Under the pieces are notes generated by a model. It worked only from the letters and a program-made list of their open reading frames with translations, did not search any database and was not told the DNA's origin. A stretch of DNA of 64,000 bases. Origin: Epiperipatus broadwayi (taxonomy: Eukaryota; Onychophora; Udeonychophora; Euonychophora; Peripatidae). The DNA lies in assembly GCA_028023455.1 (NCBI GenBank), contig JAQFVV010012477.1, forward strand, positions 925,501 to 989,500, given 5' to 3'. Numbering within the stretch: the first letter of the stretch is position 1; each line of letters begins with the position of its first letter. The translations under genes and the position numbers were made by a program. Shown piece after piece: positions 1 through 9,094 of the stretch.

Positions 1-712
1 TCACTTCCTGTATTAAATTTATTAAGAACATTACAATCTTGAAATATATATTTTCGGTTAGTCAAAATATAATCCAATTCTGTTGTACCTTCATTTGGAT
101 GCTTCCATATCCATTTCCTTTTAACACTTTTCCTAAAAAAAGAATTCATAATATAAAGTTTTTCTTTTTTTGCAAACTCCACAAGTCTATGTCCTCTCTC
201 ATTTTTATTACCATAACTAAAACTACCTATGGCATTTTCATCTTTCATTTGTTTACCAATTCTAGCATTAAAGTCTCCCATAACAATTTTAAAATGTTGT
301 TTGCTCTGATCAGAAGCCTTTTATACATCCATATAAAAATCTTCTATAACCTCATCACTATGAGAACTTGTTGGGGTATAGACCTGAATTATCTACATTT
401 GGTATCTGCTATTAAGGTGTAAAAATAATCTTGCCATTCTGTCTTATACACAATCAATCTCTACAATGTTTTTCTTCCATTTTTCATTTATAATGAATCC
501 TACTCCACTTGTATTTCCAATATTTGTATATTTGGACATATACTCTATCATAAAAGTAGAGTATATGTCCACTTTTTAAATCAATTGTTTCTTCCCCTTT
601 TCTTCTAACTTCACAAAGTCCAATAATGTCCCATTTAATATAAGACACTTTTTCTTCTAACTCTTGCAAGCTTCCTTCACTTGAAAGTGATCTGCAGTTG
701 TAAGTACCTAAA
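1..712 (-). pseudogene. RTE-type LINE, apurinic-like endonuclease domain (partial, runs off window)
   Basis: On the minus strand this encodes the N-terminal endonuclease of an RTE-clade non-LTR retrotransposon, which nicks target DNA to prime reverse transcription. Reading from about 712 downward I see a start-like GTYNCRSLSSEG segment, then ELEEKVSYIKWDIIGLCEVR (the conserved glutamate region), then after a frame change the catalytic motif GDFNARIG near position 285. From there an open frame continues to the window edge through YGNKNERGHRLVEFA, KLYIMNSFF, LDYILTNRKY and FNTG. These motifs occur in the expected RTE order. The middle part has stops and frameshifts, so the copy is broken. The reverse transcriptase would lie left of the window. 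The family is clear from several motifs; the clade is inferred. Confidence 0.88.
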
Positions 713-835
713 TAAAAAAGTTGTCATCAAATGGCAGCCTGAGTCCACAATCAGGTGATTCTTAGCACCCTCCGCCTTCGGGCACCAACAGCTTCCTTGA
801 TTGGTGACTTGGTATATATATATGAAGAGATTTTG
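713..835 (-). other. Probable 5' leader of the RTE LINE
   Basis: This segment is clearly more GC-rich than its surroundings and lies immediately upstream, on the minus strand, of the RTE endonuclease. It has no open frame. I read it as the element's 5' untranslated region from position and composition only. Confidence 0.4.
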
Positions 836-999
836 CTTGCTATTTACTTACAGTTTAGACATAAATTTGTCTTAGAGAGACAAAATCACATCTTTTCCAT
901 ATACATTAAGTAAAAGTATTATATTATATGATGTGCAAGCTTAAGGAAACATATATTTATTTTACTTAAAATTATCATAATGTATTAACTACAAAATGT

Positions 1000-1041
1000 T
1001 TTCCAGAAGGTTTGTGATCATGGTATTTTAGTTGTATTTAT
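1000..1041 (-). repeat. Terminal piece of a SINE/PLE tail, left of the retrozyme A insertion
   Basis: The sequence matches the tail seen intact at about 7195-7240 (GGTTTGTGAT...TTTTAGTT...). The rest of this tail resumes at 2223 after the retrozyme array. The 11-mer GTTGTATTTAT at 1031-1041 recurs at 2223-2233, as expected for a target-site duplication. Confidence 0.65.
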
Positions 1042-1085
1042 GTTATATATAGAGATCACAAAATAAGCTCTTAACAAGCTTTGCA

Positions 1086-1142
1086 GAATATCCCCAGACC
1101 AGTTTCTACTACTGGCATCCTCAGTGAGCTGCTAGGATATTC
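1086..1142 (-). ncRNA. Type I hammerhead ribozyme A1 (core intact)
   Basis: On the minus strand the core CTGAGGA is followed by stem II TGC/GTA closing the loop CAGTA, then GAAA, then a six-base palindromic stem III ACTGGT, then C at the cleavage position (plus coordinate 1097). Stem I is formed by GAATATC with GATATTC plus CTCA with TGGG, with an internal loop on one side. C3, U4, G5, A6, G8, A9, G12, A13, A14, the A15.1-U16.1 pair and C17 are all present. It would cleave its RNA to give 2',3'-cyclic phosphate and 5'-hydroxyl ends. Confidence 0.8.
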
Positions 1143-1616
1143 AATCATTAAATTAAAAATACCAGGACCAGTCCAACATTTTATCTAATGTATAATTATT
1201 AAGTAAAAAATCTGAAATTTTTAGACATCCATATGTCCTCCAATCCAGCTATCTAACTTAAATAGCCATATAGGATGAACTAAATTTAGATACACCATAT
1301 ATTAATATCTTTAGTAATATAAAATCACCAACACCTTAATAGCAAAAAATAAAATTACAAAAAATTATTAAATTAGGTCATGTGACATCTAACTTGATTT
1401 TTTTGTAATTTTATTTTTATTAAGATTTTGGTGGTTTTATATTGCTAAAGCTATTAATATATGATGTATCTGAACTTAGTTCTGTCCCATATGGCTATTT
1501 AAGTTAGTCAGCTAGATTGGAAGACATATGGATGTCTAAAAATTTCAGATTTTTACTTAATAGTTATACATTAGATAAAGTACTGGGCTTGTCCTGGTAT
1601 TTTTAATCTAATACTC

Positions 1617-1679
1617 GAATATCCTAGCACCTCACTGAGGATGCCAGTAGCAGAAACTAGTCTGGGGTTGGGGATATTC
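1617..1679 (+). ncRNA. Type I hammerhead ribozyme A2 (core intact)
   Basis: CTGAGGA (1635-1641) is followed by stem II TGC-CAGTA-GCA (three perfect pairs), GAAA (1653-1656), the palindromic stem III ACTAGT and C1662, so the cleavage site is GTC|TGG. Stem I combines CCTCA with TGGGG next to the core and a perfect outer 8-bp helix GAATATCC/GGATATTC. The two helices are separated by the internal loop typical of fast natural hammerheads. Every conserved core base is present. This is the best ribozyme in the window. Confidence 0.85.
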
Positions 1680-1994
1680 TGCAAAGCTTGTTAAGAGCTT
1701 ATTTTGCAAGCTCTATATTAACATTTGTAAATACAAGCTTATTAAATTAGGTCATGTGACATCTGACTAGATATTTTGGAATTTTATTTTTTGCTATTAA
1801 GGTTTAGGTGTTTTTATATTGCTGAAGCTATTAATATATGGTGTATCTGAACTTAGTTCAGTCTCATATGGCTATTTAAGGTAGATAGCTAGATTGGAAG
1901 ACATATAAATGTCTGAAAATTTCAGATATTCTATTTAATAGTTATACATTAGATAAAGTGCTGGGCTTGTCCTGGTATTTTTAATCTAATGCTT

Positions 1995-2057
1995 AAATAT
2001 CCTAGTACCTCACTGAGAATACCAGTATCAGAAACTGGTCTGGGATTGGGGATATTC
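1995..2057 (+). ncRNA. Hammerhead ribozyme A3 (G8 substituted, probably inactive)
   Basis: The layout is the same as in A2: stem I AAATATCC with GGATATTC, GAAA at 2031-2034, palindromic stem III ACTGGT and C2040. The core reads CTGAGAA, so G8, the general base of the reaction, is replaced by A. Stem II is also weakened. It lies 378 nt after the A2 cleavage site. Confidence 0.72.
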
Positions 2058-2222
2058 TGCAAAGCCTGTTAAATAGTTTATTTTGTGAGTTCTATATATA
2101 ACATTTATAAATCTTAAAACATCACATGATCACTATATGGAAAGAGTTTTGCCTATTATAACATTTGTAAATACAAGCTTACTAAAGTATGACATGTGAT
2201 ATCTGACTTGATTTTTTTTTAT

Positions 2223-2482
2223 GTTGTATTTATATATTAGACTATTTCCATCATCTAATGTAAGTATTGAATGTTGTTAAAAAAATATAAATTATTTAAA
2301 TATTCCAAGGACCTTCAACTGTTGGTAATGGCACACAAGTAGGAGAGAATAATACCTCTCAAAATGTTATACATATACTAACCTGTGTGCTATATTAATA
2401 GTTGAATATATCTTAAATATTTAAATAAAGTTAAATTTTTTAAAGACATTCAATAAGTATATTAGATGATGGAAATAGTTCA
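2223..2482. repeat. Inverted pair of SINE/PLE tails
   Basis: From 2223 to about 2340 the tail runs in minus orientation (GACTATTTCCATCATCTAAT...). From about 2350 to 2482 the same tail runs in plus orientation (...TTAGATGATGGAAATAGT). The tail matches the 3' part of the tRNA-derived units at 7.2, 34.5 and 51.7 kb. The left half is the continuation of the piece at 1000-1041. Confidence 0.65.
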
Positions 2483-2597
2483 ATATATATATACATATGA
2501 TCAATAGATGGAGCTTTACCAAAACCTCCAAACAAGCGTAGTTTGTTTACATAAACATCAAAAGAGTCAGAATTAACTATCTCTTTCATTGGCTTCA

Positions 2598-2644
2598 CCT
2601 TCAGATCAGCTGATTTCAAGCTAATTTGTTATAATCAGTGAAGG
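2598..2644 (-). ncRNA. Hammerhead motif B1 (G8 substituted)
   Basis: On the minus strand CCTTCA pairs with TGAAGG as stem I. The core reads CTGATTA, so G8 is T. GAAA, the ten-base palindromic stem III (ATCAGCTGAT) and the cleavage-site C (plus coordinate 2604) are present. Confidence 0.6.
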
Positions 2645-3258
2645 ATAGGGCTAGAAACTAGATCTAAACACTGACTTCAAGTGTTTATGCAACAAGTTCT
2701 TATCAGTTAGCAAGCATGAATTTTTCAGACACATAATGTCTTCAAACCCTTTCTAACAATCCAGATAGCTACATGGTCTGATATCAGTTCAGTTTCACCA
2801 CATAGTCAAAGCCTCTGCAATATATATCATTGCAAAAACCTTTAAATGTACTTTATGAAAAACAAAACAAAAAAAAATCAGCTGATCTGAAGGTGGAGCC
2901 AACAAAAGAGATAGTTAATTCTGAGTCTTTTGACATTTATGTAAACAAAATACGCTTGTTCGGAGGTTTGGTAAGGCTCCATCTATTGATCATAAATGCA
3001 AGCGATAGCAAGTTACTTGATTTATAACATGTTTTTTGTTTTTCATAAATGTATCTTTAAAGGTTTTTGCAATGATATAGATTGCAGAGGCTTTAACTAT
3101 GTGGTGAAACTGAACTGATATCAGTCCCATGTAGCTATCTGGCTTGTTAGGCTGAGTTTGAAGACATTATGTGTCTGAAATATTCATGCTTGCAAACAGA
3201 TAGGAACTTGTTGCATAAATGCTTGGAGTCAGTGTTTAGATCTAGTTTCTAGCCCTAT

Positions 3259-3305
3259 CCTTCACTCATGATAGCAAATTAGCTTGAAATCAGACGATCT
3301 GAAGG
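3259..3305 (+). ncRNA. Hammerhead motif B3 (G5 substituted)
   Basis: Stem I is CCTTCA (3259-3264) with TGAAGG (3300-3305). The core is CTCATGA, with G5 replaced by C. Stem II is AGC/GCT, GAAA is at 3286-3289, stem III is ATC-AGAC-GAT and the cleavage-site C is 3299. Confidence 0.62.
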
Positions 3306-3669
3306 TGGAGCCAACAAAACATATAGTTAATTCTGACTCTTTTGATGTTTATGTAAACAAATTATGCTTATTCGGAGGTTTTGGTAAAGCTCCATCTATT
3401 GATCATAAATGCAAGTGATAGCAAGTTACGTGATTTATAACTTCTTTTTGTTTTTCATAAATGTACCTTTAAAGGTTTTTGCAATGATATATATTGCAGA
3501 AGTTTTGACTATGTGGTGAAATGAACTGATATCAAACCCATGTAGCTATCTGGATTGTTAGGCTGGGTTTGAAGACATTACATGTCTGAAAAATTCATGC
3601 TTGCAAACTGATAAGAACTTGTTGCATAAACGCTTGGAGTAAGTTTTTAGATCTAGTTTCTAGCCCTAT

Positions 3670-3716
3670 CTTTCACTGATGATAGCAAATTAGCTTGAAA
3701 TCAGCTGACCTGAAGG
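3670..3716 (+). ncRNA. Hammerhead motif B4 (U16.1 substituted)
   Basis: The core CTGATGA (3676-3682) is intact, as are GAAA (3697-3700) and stem I (CTTTCA with TGAAGG, one G-U pair). The base before the cleavage-site C is C3709 instead of U, which breaks the A15.1-U16.1 pair. Confidence 0.62.
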
Positions 3717-3880
3717 TGGAGCCAACGAAAGAGATAGTTAATTCTGACTCTTTTGACATTTATGTAAACAAAATATGCTTGTTTGGTGGTTTTGGTAAAG
3801 CTCCATCTTTTGATCATAAATGCTAGTGATAGCAAGTTACGTGATTTATAACTTGTTTTGTTTTTCATATATATATATAC

Positions 3881-6800
3881 ACACACAATTCAATAATATT
3901 GCTATAAATACAACAATATTTTATATGTTAATTATAACTTAGATACAAATAAAATATTTTATATAAAAGCAAGATAAGGAGTCTATGTGTTCTTCTAATA
4001 TTTAAAGAGAATATAATTTGTTATAAAACATTTAAGAGATATATTCATTTTGTATAATTTATAAGAGATTTTGTGATTTTTAATATTAGTTTGATACAAT
4101 TATATAAACTGTCTGGTCAGATTTTTAATAGAAACATTTTACAAAATAACATATATTATAGTTGTTAAGCAAACCACAAAATGGCAGCAATTGGCATGCA
4201 TTTTTAAAATCGTGCATGTTATTGTTATGCAAATATTTAAAGTTTATTTTACATGTGTGAATAAATTTTATTATTGAAGCCATGCAATCACATACAGCTT
4301 ATGTAAATCATTTTCAGCATAATTATTTATTTGTGTATGCCTGCAATAAATGTAGAAATACAATTCTCGGGAAAAAAATTATGGAAAGCCATTTTTAAAC
4401 TAAATTAAAATGAGAGTGTAAAATGTTATATATTATATTATTTTTTATTTATTTATTATTTCATTGCTAATTTAATTTGTATTATATTTATTCAATTCCA
4501 ATAAAGATTTATATTGTTGTTGTCAATTATCAGGCTAGTCTTTGGTCTAAATTTCATTTATGCATTTATTTTATTTTGAGATTATTGTATATTTGTGGAT
4601 GACAGGTACTACAGTGGGGTTATAACATTAGTATAGCATGTTCTTTTTTATTACCATTAATGTAACATTCAATAACTGCTTCATAATTTGTAGCTTTAGT
4701 TTGTGGATTATAACAGTAATACAACAAGGTAGTGAGATGTAGTATATATACACAATGGATAAGCATCCTGACTTGTAAGGTTTTCGTAATTTAATAATTA
4801 TATATATATATATATTGTAGCAGTAACAAATCATAAGGGTGGACCTGGGGTGATAGAAAATCATCATTATCCATCCTAGTTAATACAACGGATAATCAAA
4901 ATTAAATATAAAAATATAGGATAAAAGAAAAGATAATAAATATAATTTGAGATCATCAAATAAATAACTATAAGTTTACCAGCATTACATAAAAGAATAA
5001 TAATTATTCATCATCATGAATGATCAAAAATATAAAATCAACTGTTAATCTTGGGTCTAGATTTGAAAGTGTTCCATTAAAGACTAGGCTAATTATTTAA
5101 CTCTTGCTAAACTTGGAGTAGTTTATATAAACAATAATTTGAATACACAATCTCATGTACTAATCCAGCAGATTATACAAATCAATCAATTAATGCTGGG
5201 ATACTCAAACATGCTGATCATTACCAATGTCCTGGCCTTTTAAACTTATTAATGTACTGACAAATTATAAACATAATTTCTAATTAATACTAAAATAAAA
5301 TGAAGTTCATGAACATTAAAGGATATACCATTTGCACCATCCAACATTAGAAAAGTAGTGAAAAAATCATCAATTAGATGTCCATACACTAAACATAAAC
5401 CTGAATCCAACCATCATGGATGAATCCAACTCATGGAGCAAAAGCTCTATAGTTATTACTGTGAACATAAAATAATTAAATAAATAAAACATATAATATT
5501 TTGAACTTATTTTAGAAATAAATATTTTTCATTGGAATAATTTAATCAAGTAAAATATCAATGTATTAATTAGAAACAATAACATTAAATGAAATTAAAA
5601 TATGTGGAGAATGCTATAAATATGAATACAGAATTATCATTTTGATTAAAATAATACAATATATATATATATTTACAGCTATTTCTAAAAGTTTACAGAA
5701 CACACACGCATATATATAAGCACACAGATGTACTGTATAAAATTTGAAAATTAACATTTTAGAAATGATAAAATAACATTCATTTTTATAATAATTAATT
5801 TTAACAACTGTGTATTTGATACCTGATTTTGATATTTTATTGGTATGAACTGATTCAAATGTGTGCACATCCTTCCATTTTTAAAGTTATATTATATATT
5901 TTTTACAATAAAATTAATTTCATATATATATATACATTAAACCAACATTCACATATGTACATATAACTATTATCTTCCTACAAATCAATGGTAATAGTAC
6001 ATTTTAAGTTATTTATAAAAACTCTTTACCTTTTTATTTCTTCATTTTGTTTTTTCACTTACCTTAATATTTCTGGGCCTTTTTTTTTTAATAAAATAAA
6101 ACTGCAAACATTATCTATGAATAACAATGGGAACAAAAACATTTATTATTTCTTTAGTTATTTTATTTTTAGTTGAATAATTTATTCAAAAATATTTATT
6201 TTTAAAATCAAATTATCAGAGCTTGATATCATTCTTCATGAAATATCAGAGTGGGTAATCTTTATAAAATTGACAGTAATTATACCTTTGTGCTTCTTTG
6301 CATATATATTTATTAATATATGTTTAAAATCATATCACACTAATCCTTCAGGAAGCTGATTCATTGTAACACTCTTGAAAAATTTTCCTCTTCTAAAAAA
6401 AGCTGGCTGGCTTATTGATATCTTTGGAAAAGATATAAATCAGGTAACTGTTTATATTCAGTCTGCTTCATTAAGTCTATACAATTGGTTAGATTTCAGG
6501 TATTCCATCTAATACACAATGTGGGCTATGAAATGTAAAAAAGAAGGTCTTTCCTTTCATGTAAATTCAAACTCTACCACTGTGAACTAGCAATAGGTGA
6601 ATTTATGTATTTTGCCTTCACTTGTAACTAATGTAAATTAATTGGTATTTTTTTTCCTTTCACCTTTCATACTATAGATAGAATTTGAAAACAATAATTA
6701 TATTTTTTTTTCTTTATCTTAATTTTTTTAAAAATTTTCTGACTTTTTTTTAATTCATCTTAATTAAAATAAATTTTTTATTTAAAATTTTTTATCCTTT

Positions 6801-7025
6801 GAAAAAACACCAGATTGTAATATTTTATAACAAGATTTAATTTTAAAAAATCTTAATTTTAGCCCTAGTTGATGCCAATATTATTGTCATGCTCATGTTA
6901 ACTTTAAGTCACTCTAACCAATTAACAAATATTTCCTTAATATAAACATTTAAATACATAGAAAAGGGATGGGAAGAGTACATGCTGCATATGTAATATT
7001 CCAATATAAGTATATTATTTATACT
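3881..7025. other. AT-rich DNA without a recognised gene
   Basis: Short (TA)n tracts occur near 4800, 5660 and 5920, and a T-rich stretch runs from about 6640 to 6800. Open frames here are short, low in complexity and resemble no family I know. The first bases (about 3888-3935) look like the far side of the tail into which the family B array inserted. Confidence 0.5.
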
Positions 7026-7150
7026 AAACAATATAATTAGAAGGGACTTGAAATCAGAATTTTTAAATTCCCTATATTTATGCACTTTATTTTATATAAC
7101 TAGTACACATGACCACATATATGTGAAAAATACAAACGATTTTCAATATA
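7026..7150 (-). repeat. SINE fragment, cephalopod-like family (minus)
   Basis: It shares with the copies at 19.2, 19.7, 21.7 and 61.0 kb the order: attagaag, a gggacttgaa-like B-box segment, a tataactagtacacatgacc segment and catatatgtgaaaaa. This is a diverged partial copy. Confidence 0.55.
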
Positions 7151-7194
7151 CATATTTCTTGCTGAACCTGCCACAAAATACATGTCATGTTTTT

Positions 7195-7510
7195 TCTGAA
7201 GGTTTGTGATGATAGAATTTTAGTTTTATTTTTATATTGGACTATTTTCATCATCAAATATGACTATTGAATGTCTTTAAAAAAAGTAACTTTATTTAAA
7301 AATACATTTAACTGTTATTAATAGCATATCAAACAAGTTAGTATATGCACAATGTTTCTAGCGATAATATTTTCTCATTTTTCAAATGTTGCTGGCCTCA
7401 CAAATGACAGTACTAGCATGGTATTCAAACCTGGACTCTTAGATTCTTGGGTATTGAATATTAAAGTAATGCCCTAACCAACTGAGCCATCTTGCCAAAG
7501 GCAACATCAA
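7195..7510 (-). repeat. tRNA-derived SINE-like unit joined to a PLE 3' region
   Basis: On the minus strand a tRNA-like head with A box TGGCTCAGTTGG and B box GTTTGAATACC is followed by a tail of about 250 bp. The tail ends in a segment reading GATGATGAAAATAGTCC and then an A-rich stretch. The unit directly follows the PLE remnant at 7511-8112. The same junction is found at 34.75 and 51.48 kb. Confidence 0.75.
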
Positions 7511-8112
7511 TAGAAATTTCATATAATTATCTATAAGATTCCAACTTATTTCTTCATTTTTTTCCTAAGAAAATAGTTGATTAGTGGTTTCCATATATTA
7601 TGTATATCATGATAAGTTGGCTTATGGGAATGTTTGATATTGTCATGTGAGCAGCTTCTTCAAACTTTCTTCTTTGTACCTTTTTTATTTAATATTTTTT
7701 CATTTTCCCAATTTAATATGTTTCTTGGAATATACATAGTCTGCTACTTTAGACATAACTGTTTTCTTTTTTCTAATCATCAGTTTGTATTCTTGCAAGA
7801 ACTTTTTAATAGTACAACTGGTTTCACCAATATATGTTTTTCCACATTCACCTGGCATTTCATAAATGCATTTTTTTTATTTTGCATTTCAAATTTAGGC
7901 TTTTTAGATATTATAATTCTTCATAGGGTGGTATGGCTCTGTAAAACTGTTCTGATGTAATACTGATTGCATATTTTCCTTAATTTGTCTGCTATATTTG
8001 GAATGTATGGGTACACTATAGTAAAAATAATTGTTTTCTTCTTTTGATAGTTCTTTTTGTTGTCTATTTAAGATTTTCTTAATACCAGCTGCTGGATAAC
8101 AATGTTCCATAG
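7511..8112 (-). pseudogene. Penelope-like element, GIY-YIG endonuclease C-terminal part
   Basis: On the minus strand an open frame (8110-7904) carries a linker region of the PLE protein, with IHSKYSRQIKENMQ and NSFTEPYHPMKN. After stops it continues as CIYEMPGECGKTYIGET near 7860-7810, the GIY and YIG halves of the endonuclease, then LQEYKLMIRK. The usual arginine after the YIGET motif is replaced (SC instead of SR), and several stops are present, so the copy is dead. PLEs encode reverse transcriptase plus this endonuclease and prime on nicked or telomeric DNA. The reverse transcriptase part is missing here. On the same strand the unit continues into the tRNA-like tail at 7195-7510. Confidence 0.78.
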
Positions 8113-8142
8113 GAATTTCTTTTATATAATACTCATATTAGA

Positions 8143-8172
8143 TTATGGAAATAGTGCAATATAAAAATACAA
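8143..8172 (+). repeat. SINE/PLE tail fragment
   Basis: This is a short match to the tail ending (TTAGATTATGGAAATAGTGC followed by aatataaaaatac), in plus orientation and so opposite to the adjacent PLE remnant. Confidence 0.45.
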
Positions 8173-8430
8173 GTGTCATGTGTATCAGTTGTATAATATG
8201 AAGTGCATAGGTATAGGTAGTGTGAATGTCAGTGTTTAAGTCCTTTCTAATTACATGTTCAGTATAACCAGCACAAAATGTTATATTGGAGATCATTTAT
8301 CTTTTTCACATGTATGTGGTCATGTGTATTGGTTGTATAAGATGGAGTGCACGGGTGTAGCAAGTTTGAAAGCCTGACTTCTAATTCTTTCTAATTATAC
8401 TGTTTAGTGTAGACAATGTACTTATATTTC
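8173..8430 (+). repeat. Cephalopod-like SINE, two tandem partial copies
   Basis: GTCATGTGTAT followed by a ttgtataa...ggagtgca segment and a pseudo-B box occurs at 8175 and again at 8319, a period of 144 bp. The second copy also has the upstream ATCATTTATCTTTTTCACAT block seen in the copy at 21.96 kb. Confidence 0.65.
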
Positions 8431-8439
8431 AATAATATA

Positions 8440-9094
8440 TATATAAATTATAACTTTTTGGGATGTACTGTGTATTATTTTCCATTAAACACCAATATAT
8501 ATATATACGTACGTGTGAGGGAAATTTTAACTTGTTATTGGTGACATTTTTTTTTAATATCATTAATCACTACTTACTTTGGAATTATAACAAACTATTT
8601 TCTTATATTAAGACAGTTTTGGCTAAAAGTAGCATCTTTAGGGGGAGGGGGAATTAAATACCCATCATCCATTTCAAAATTATGGCCTTGCGTTTTTATA
8701 CAAACAACTTTTTGCAATATATTTTATTTTTAAATTTTGAATTTATTACTGCAATCTCCTACTTTTTTTATTGTGTTCAAATTTGTCTTGTAATATAACT
8801 ATGACACTACTAAGCCAAGATGATTACAGTCTTCTTTCAAAATCTACAAAAAAACTAGTATGATAAATGCTAAACTGAGTATGTAATACTATTAACTGGA
8901 CGGAAATTATTTGTAATGTAAAAGAAGTGATTTGTAACTCTGTCTTTTAAACTTTTTTTCATAAAATATAAAGAATTTAAATATTTTATGTTAAATAGTA
9001 ATTAGTGATAGTAAAAAGGTTTAAATATGCACTAAAGAAATACTAAAATTTATTTATATTTAATACAAATATTTTTAAAGTAGTTATTAATAGA
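8440..9094. other. AT-rich DNA, nothing recognised
   Basis: A short (TA)n tract lies at about 8494-8508. I see no coding or structured feature. Confidence 0.5.

Larger units (their letters stand above)
1042..2222. mobile_element. Retrozyme-like hammerhead repeat array, family A
   Basis: The array has one copy in minus orientation (about 1042-1358) joined head-to-head to tandem plus-orientation copies (about 1359-2179) and the start of a further unit. The motif GTCATGTGACATCT recurs 374 bp apart (1377 and 1751), and the two plus-strand ribozyme cleavage sites are 378 nt apart. Each of the three copies contains a hammerhead motif. No protein is encoded. The array interrupts a SINE/PLE tail and is flanked by GTTGTATTTAT on both sides. 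Known animal retrozymes are short tandem repeats with type I hammerheads, mobilised as circular RNA probably by PLE enzymes. That comparison is inference from structure. A MITE is the main alternative, but it would not explain the ribozymes. Confidence 0.82.
2495..3868. mobile_element. Retrozyme-like hammerhead repeat array, family B, locus 1
   Basis: One minus-orientation copy (2495 to about 2866) is joined head-to-head to plus-orientation tandem units. CTGAAGGTGGAGCC starts at 2887, 3299 and 3710, so the period is 412 then 411 bp. The hammerhead cleavage sites have the same spacing. Both outer ends abut (TA)n: the left end reads inward as GATCAATAGATGG, the right end stops at GTTTTTCAT. The same two end points recur at the second family B locus, so the ends are defined rather than random breaks. 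No protein-coding capacity is apparent; the short open frame at 2830-3027 lies across the units and is not conserved. I infer a non-autonomous retrozyme. Confidence 0.8.

Noticed and set aside
2830-3027. 65-codon open frame with ordinary-looking composition
   Set aside because: It lies within a retrozyme unit and is not conserved in the sister units at 3300-3868, so it is chance.
1042-3868. Arrays A and B as ordinary MITEs because of their inverted ends
   Set aside because: The inverted copies are partial, the plus copies are tandem, and each monomer carries a hammerhead, which MITEs do not explain.
7634-7960. 108-codon plus-strand open frame
   Set aside because: It is the antisense shadow of the PLE endonuclease remnant on the minus strand.
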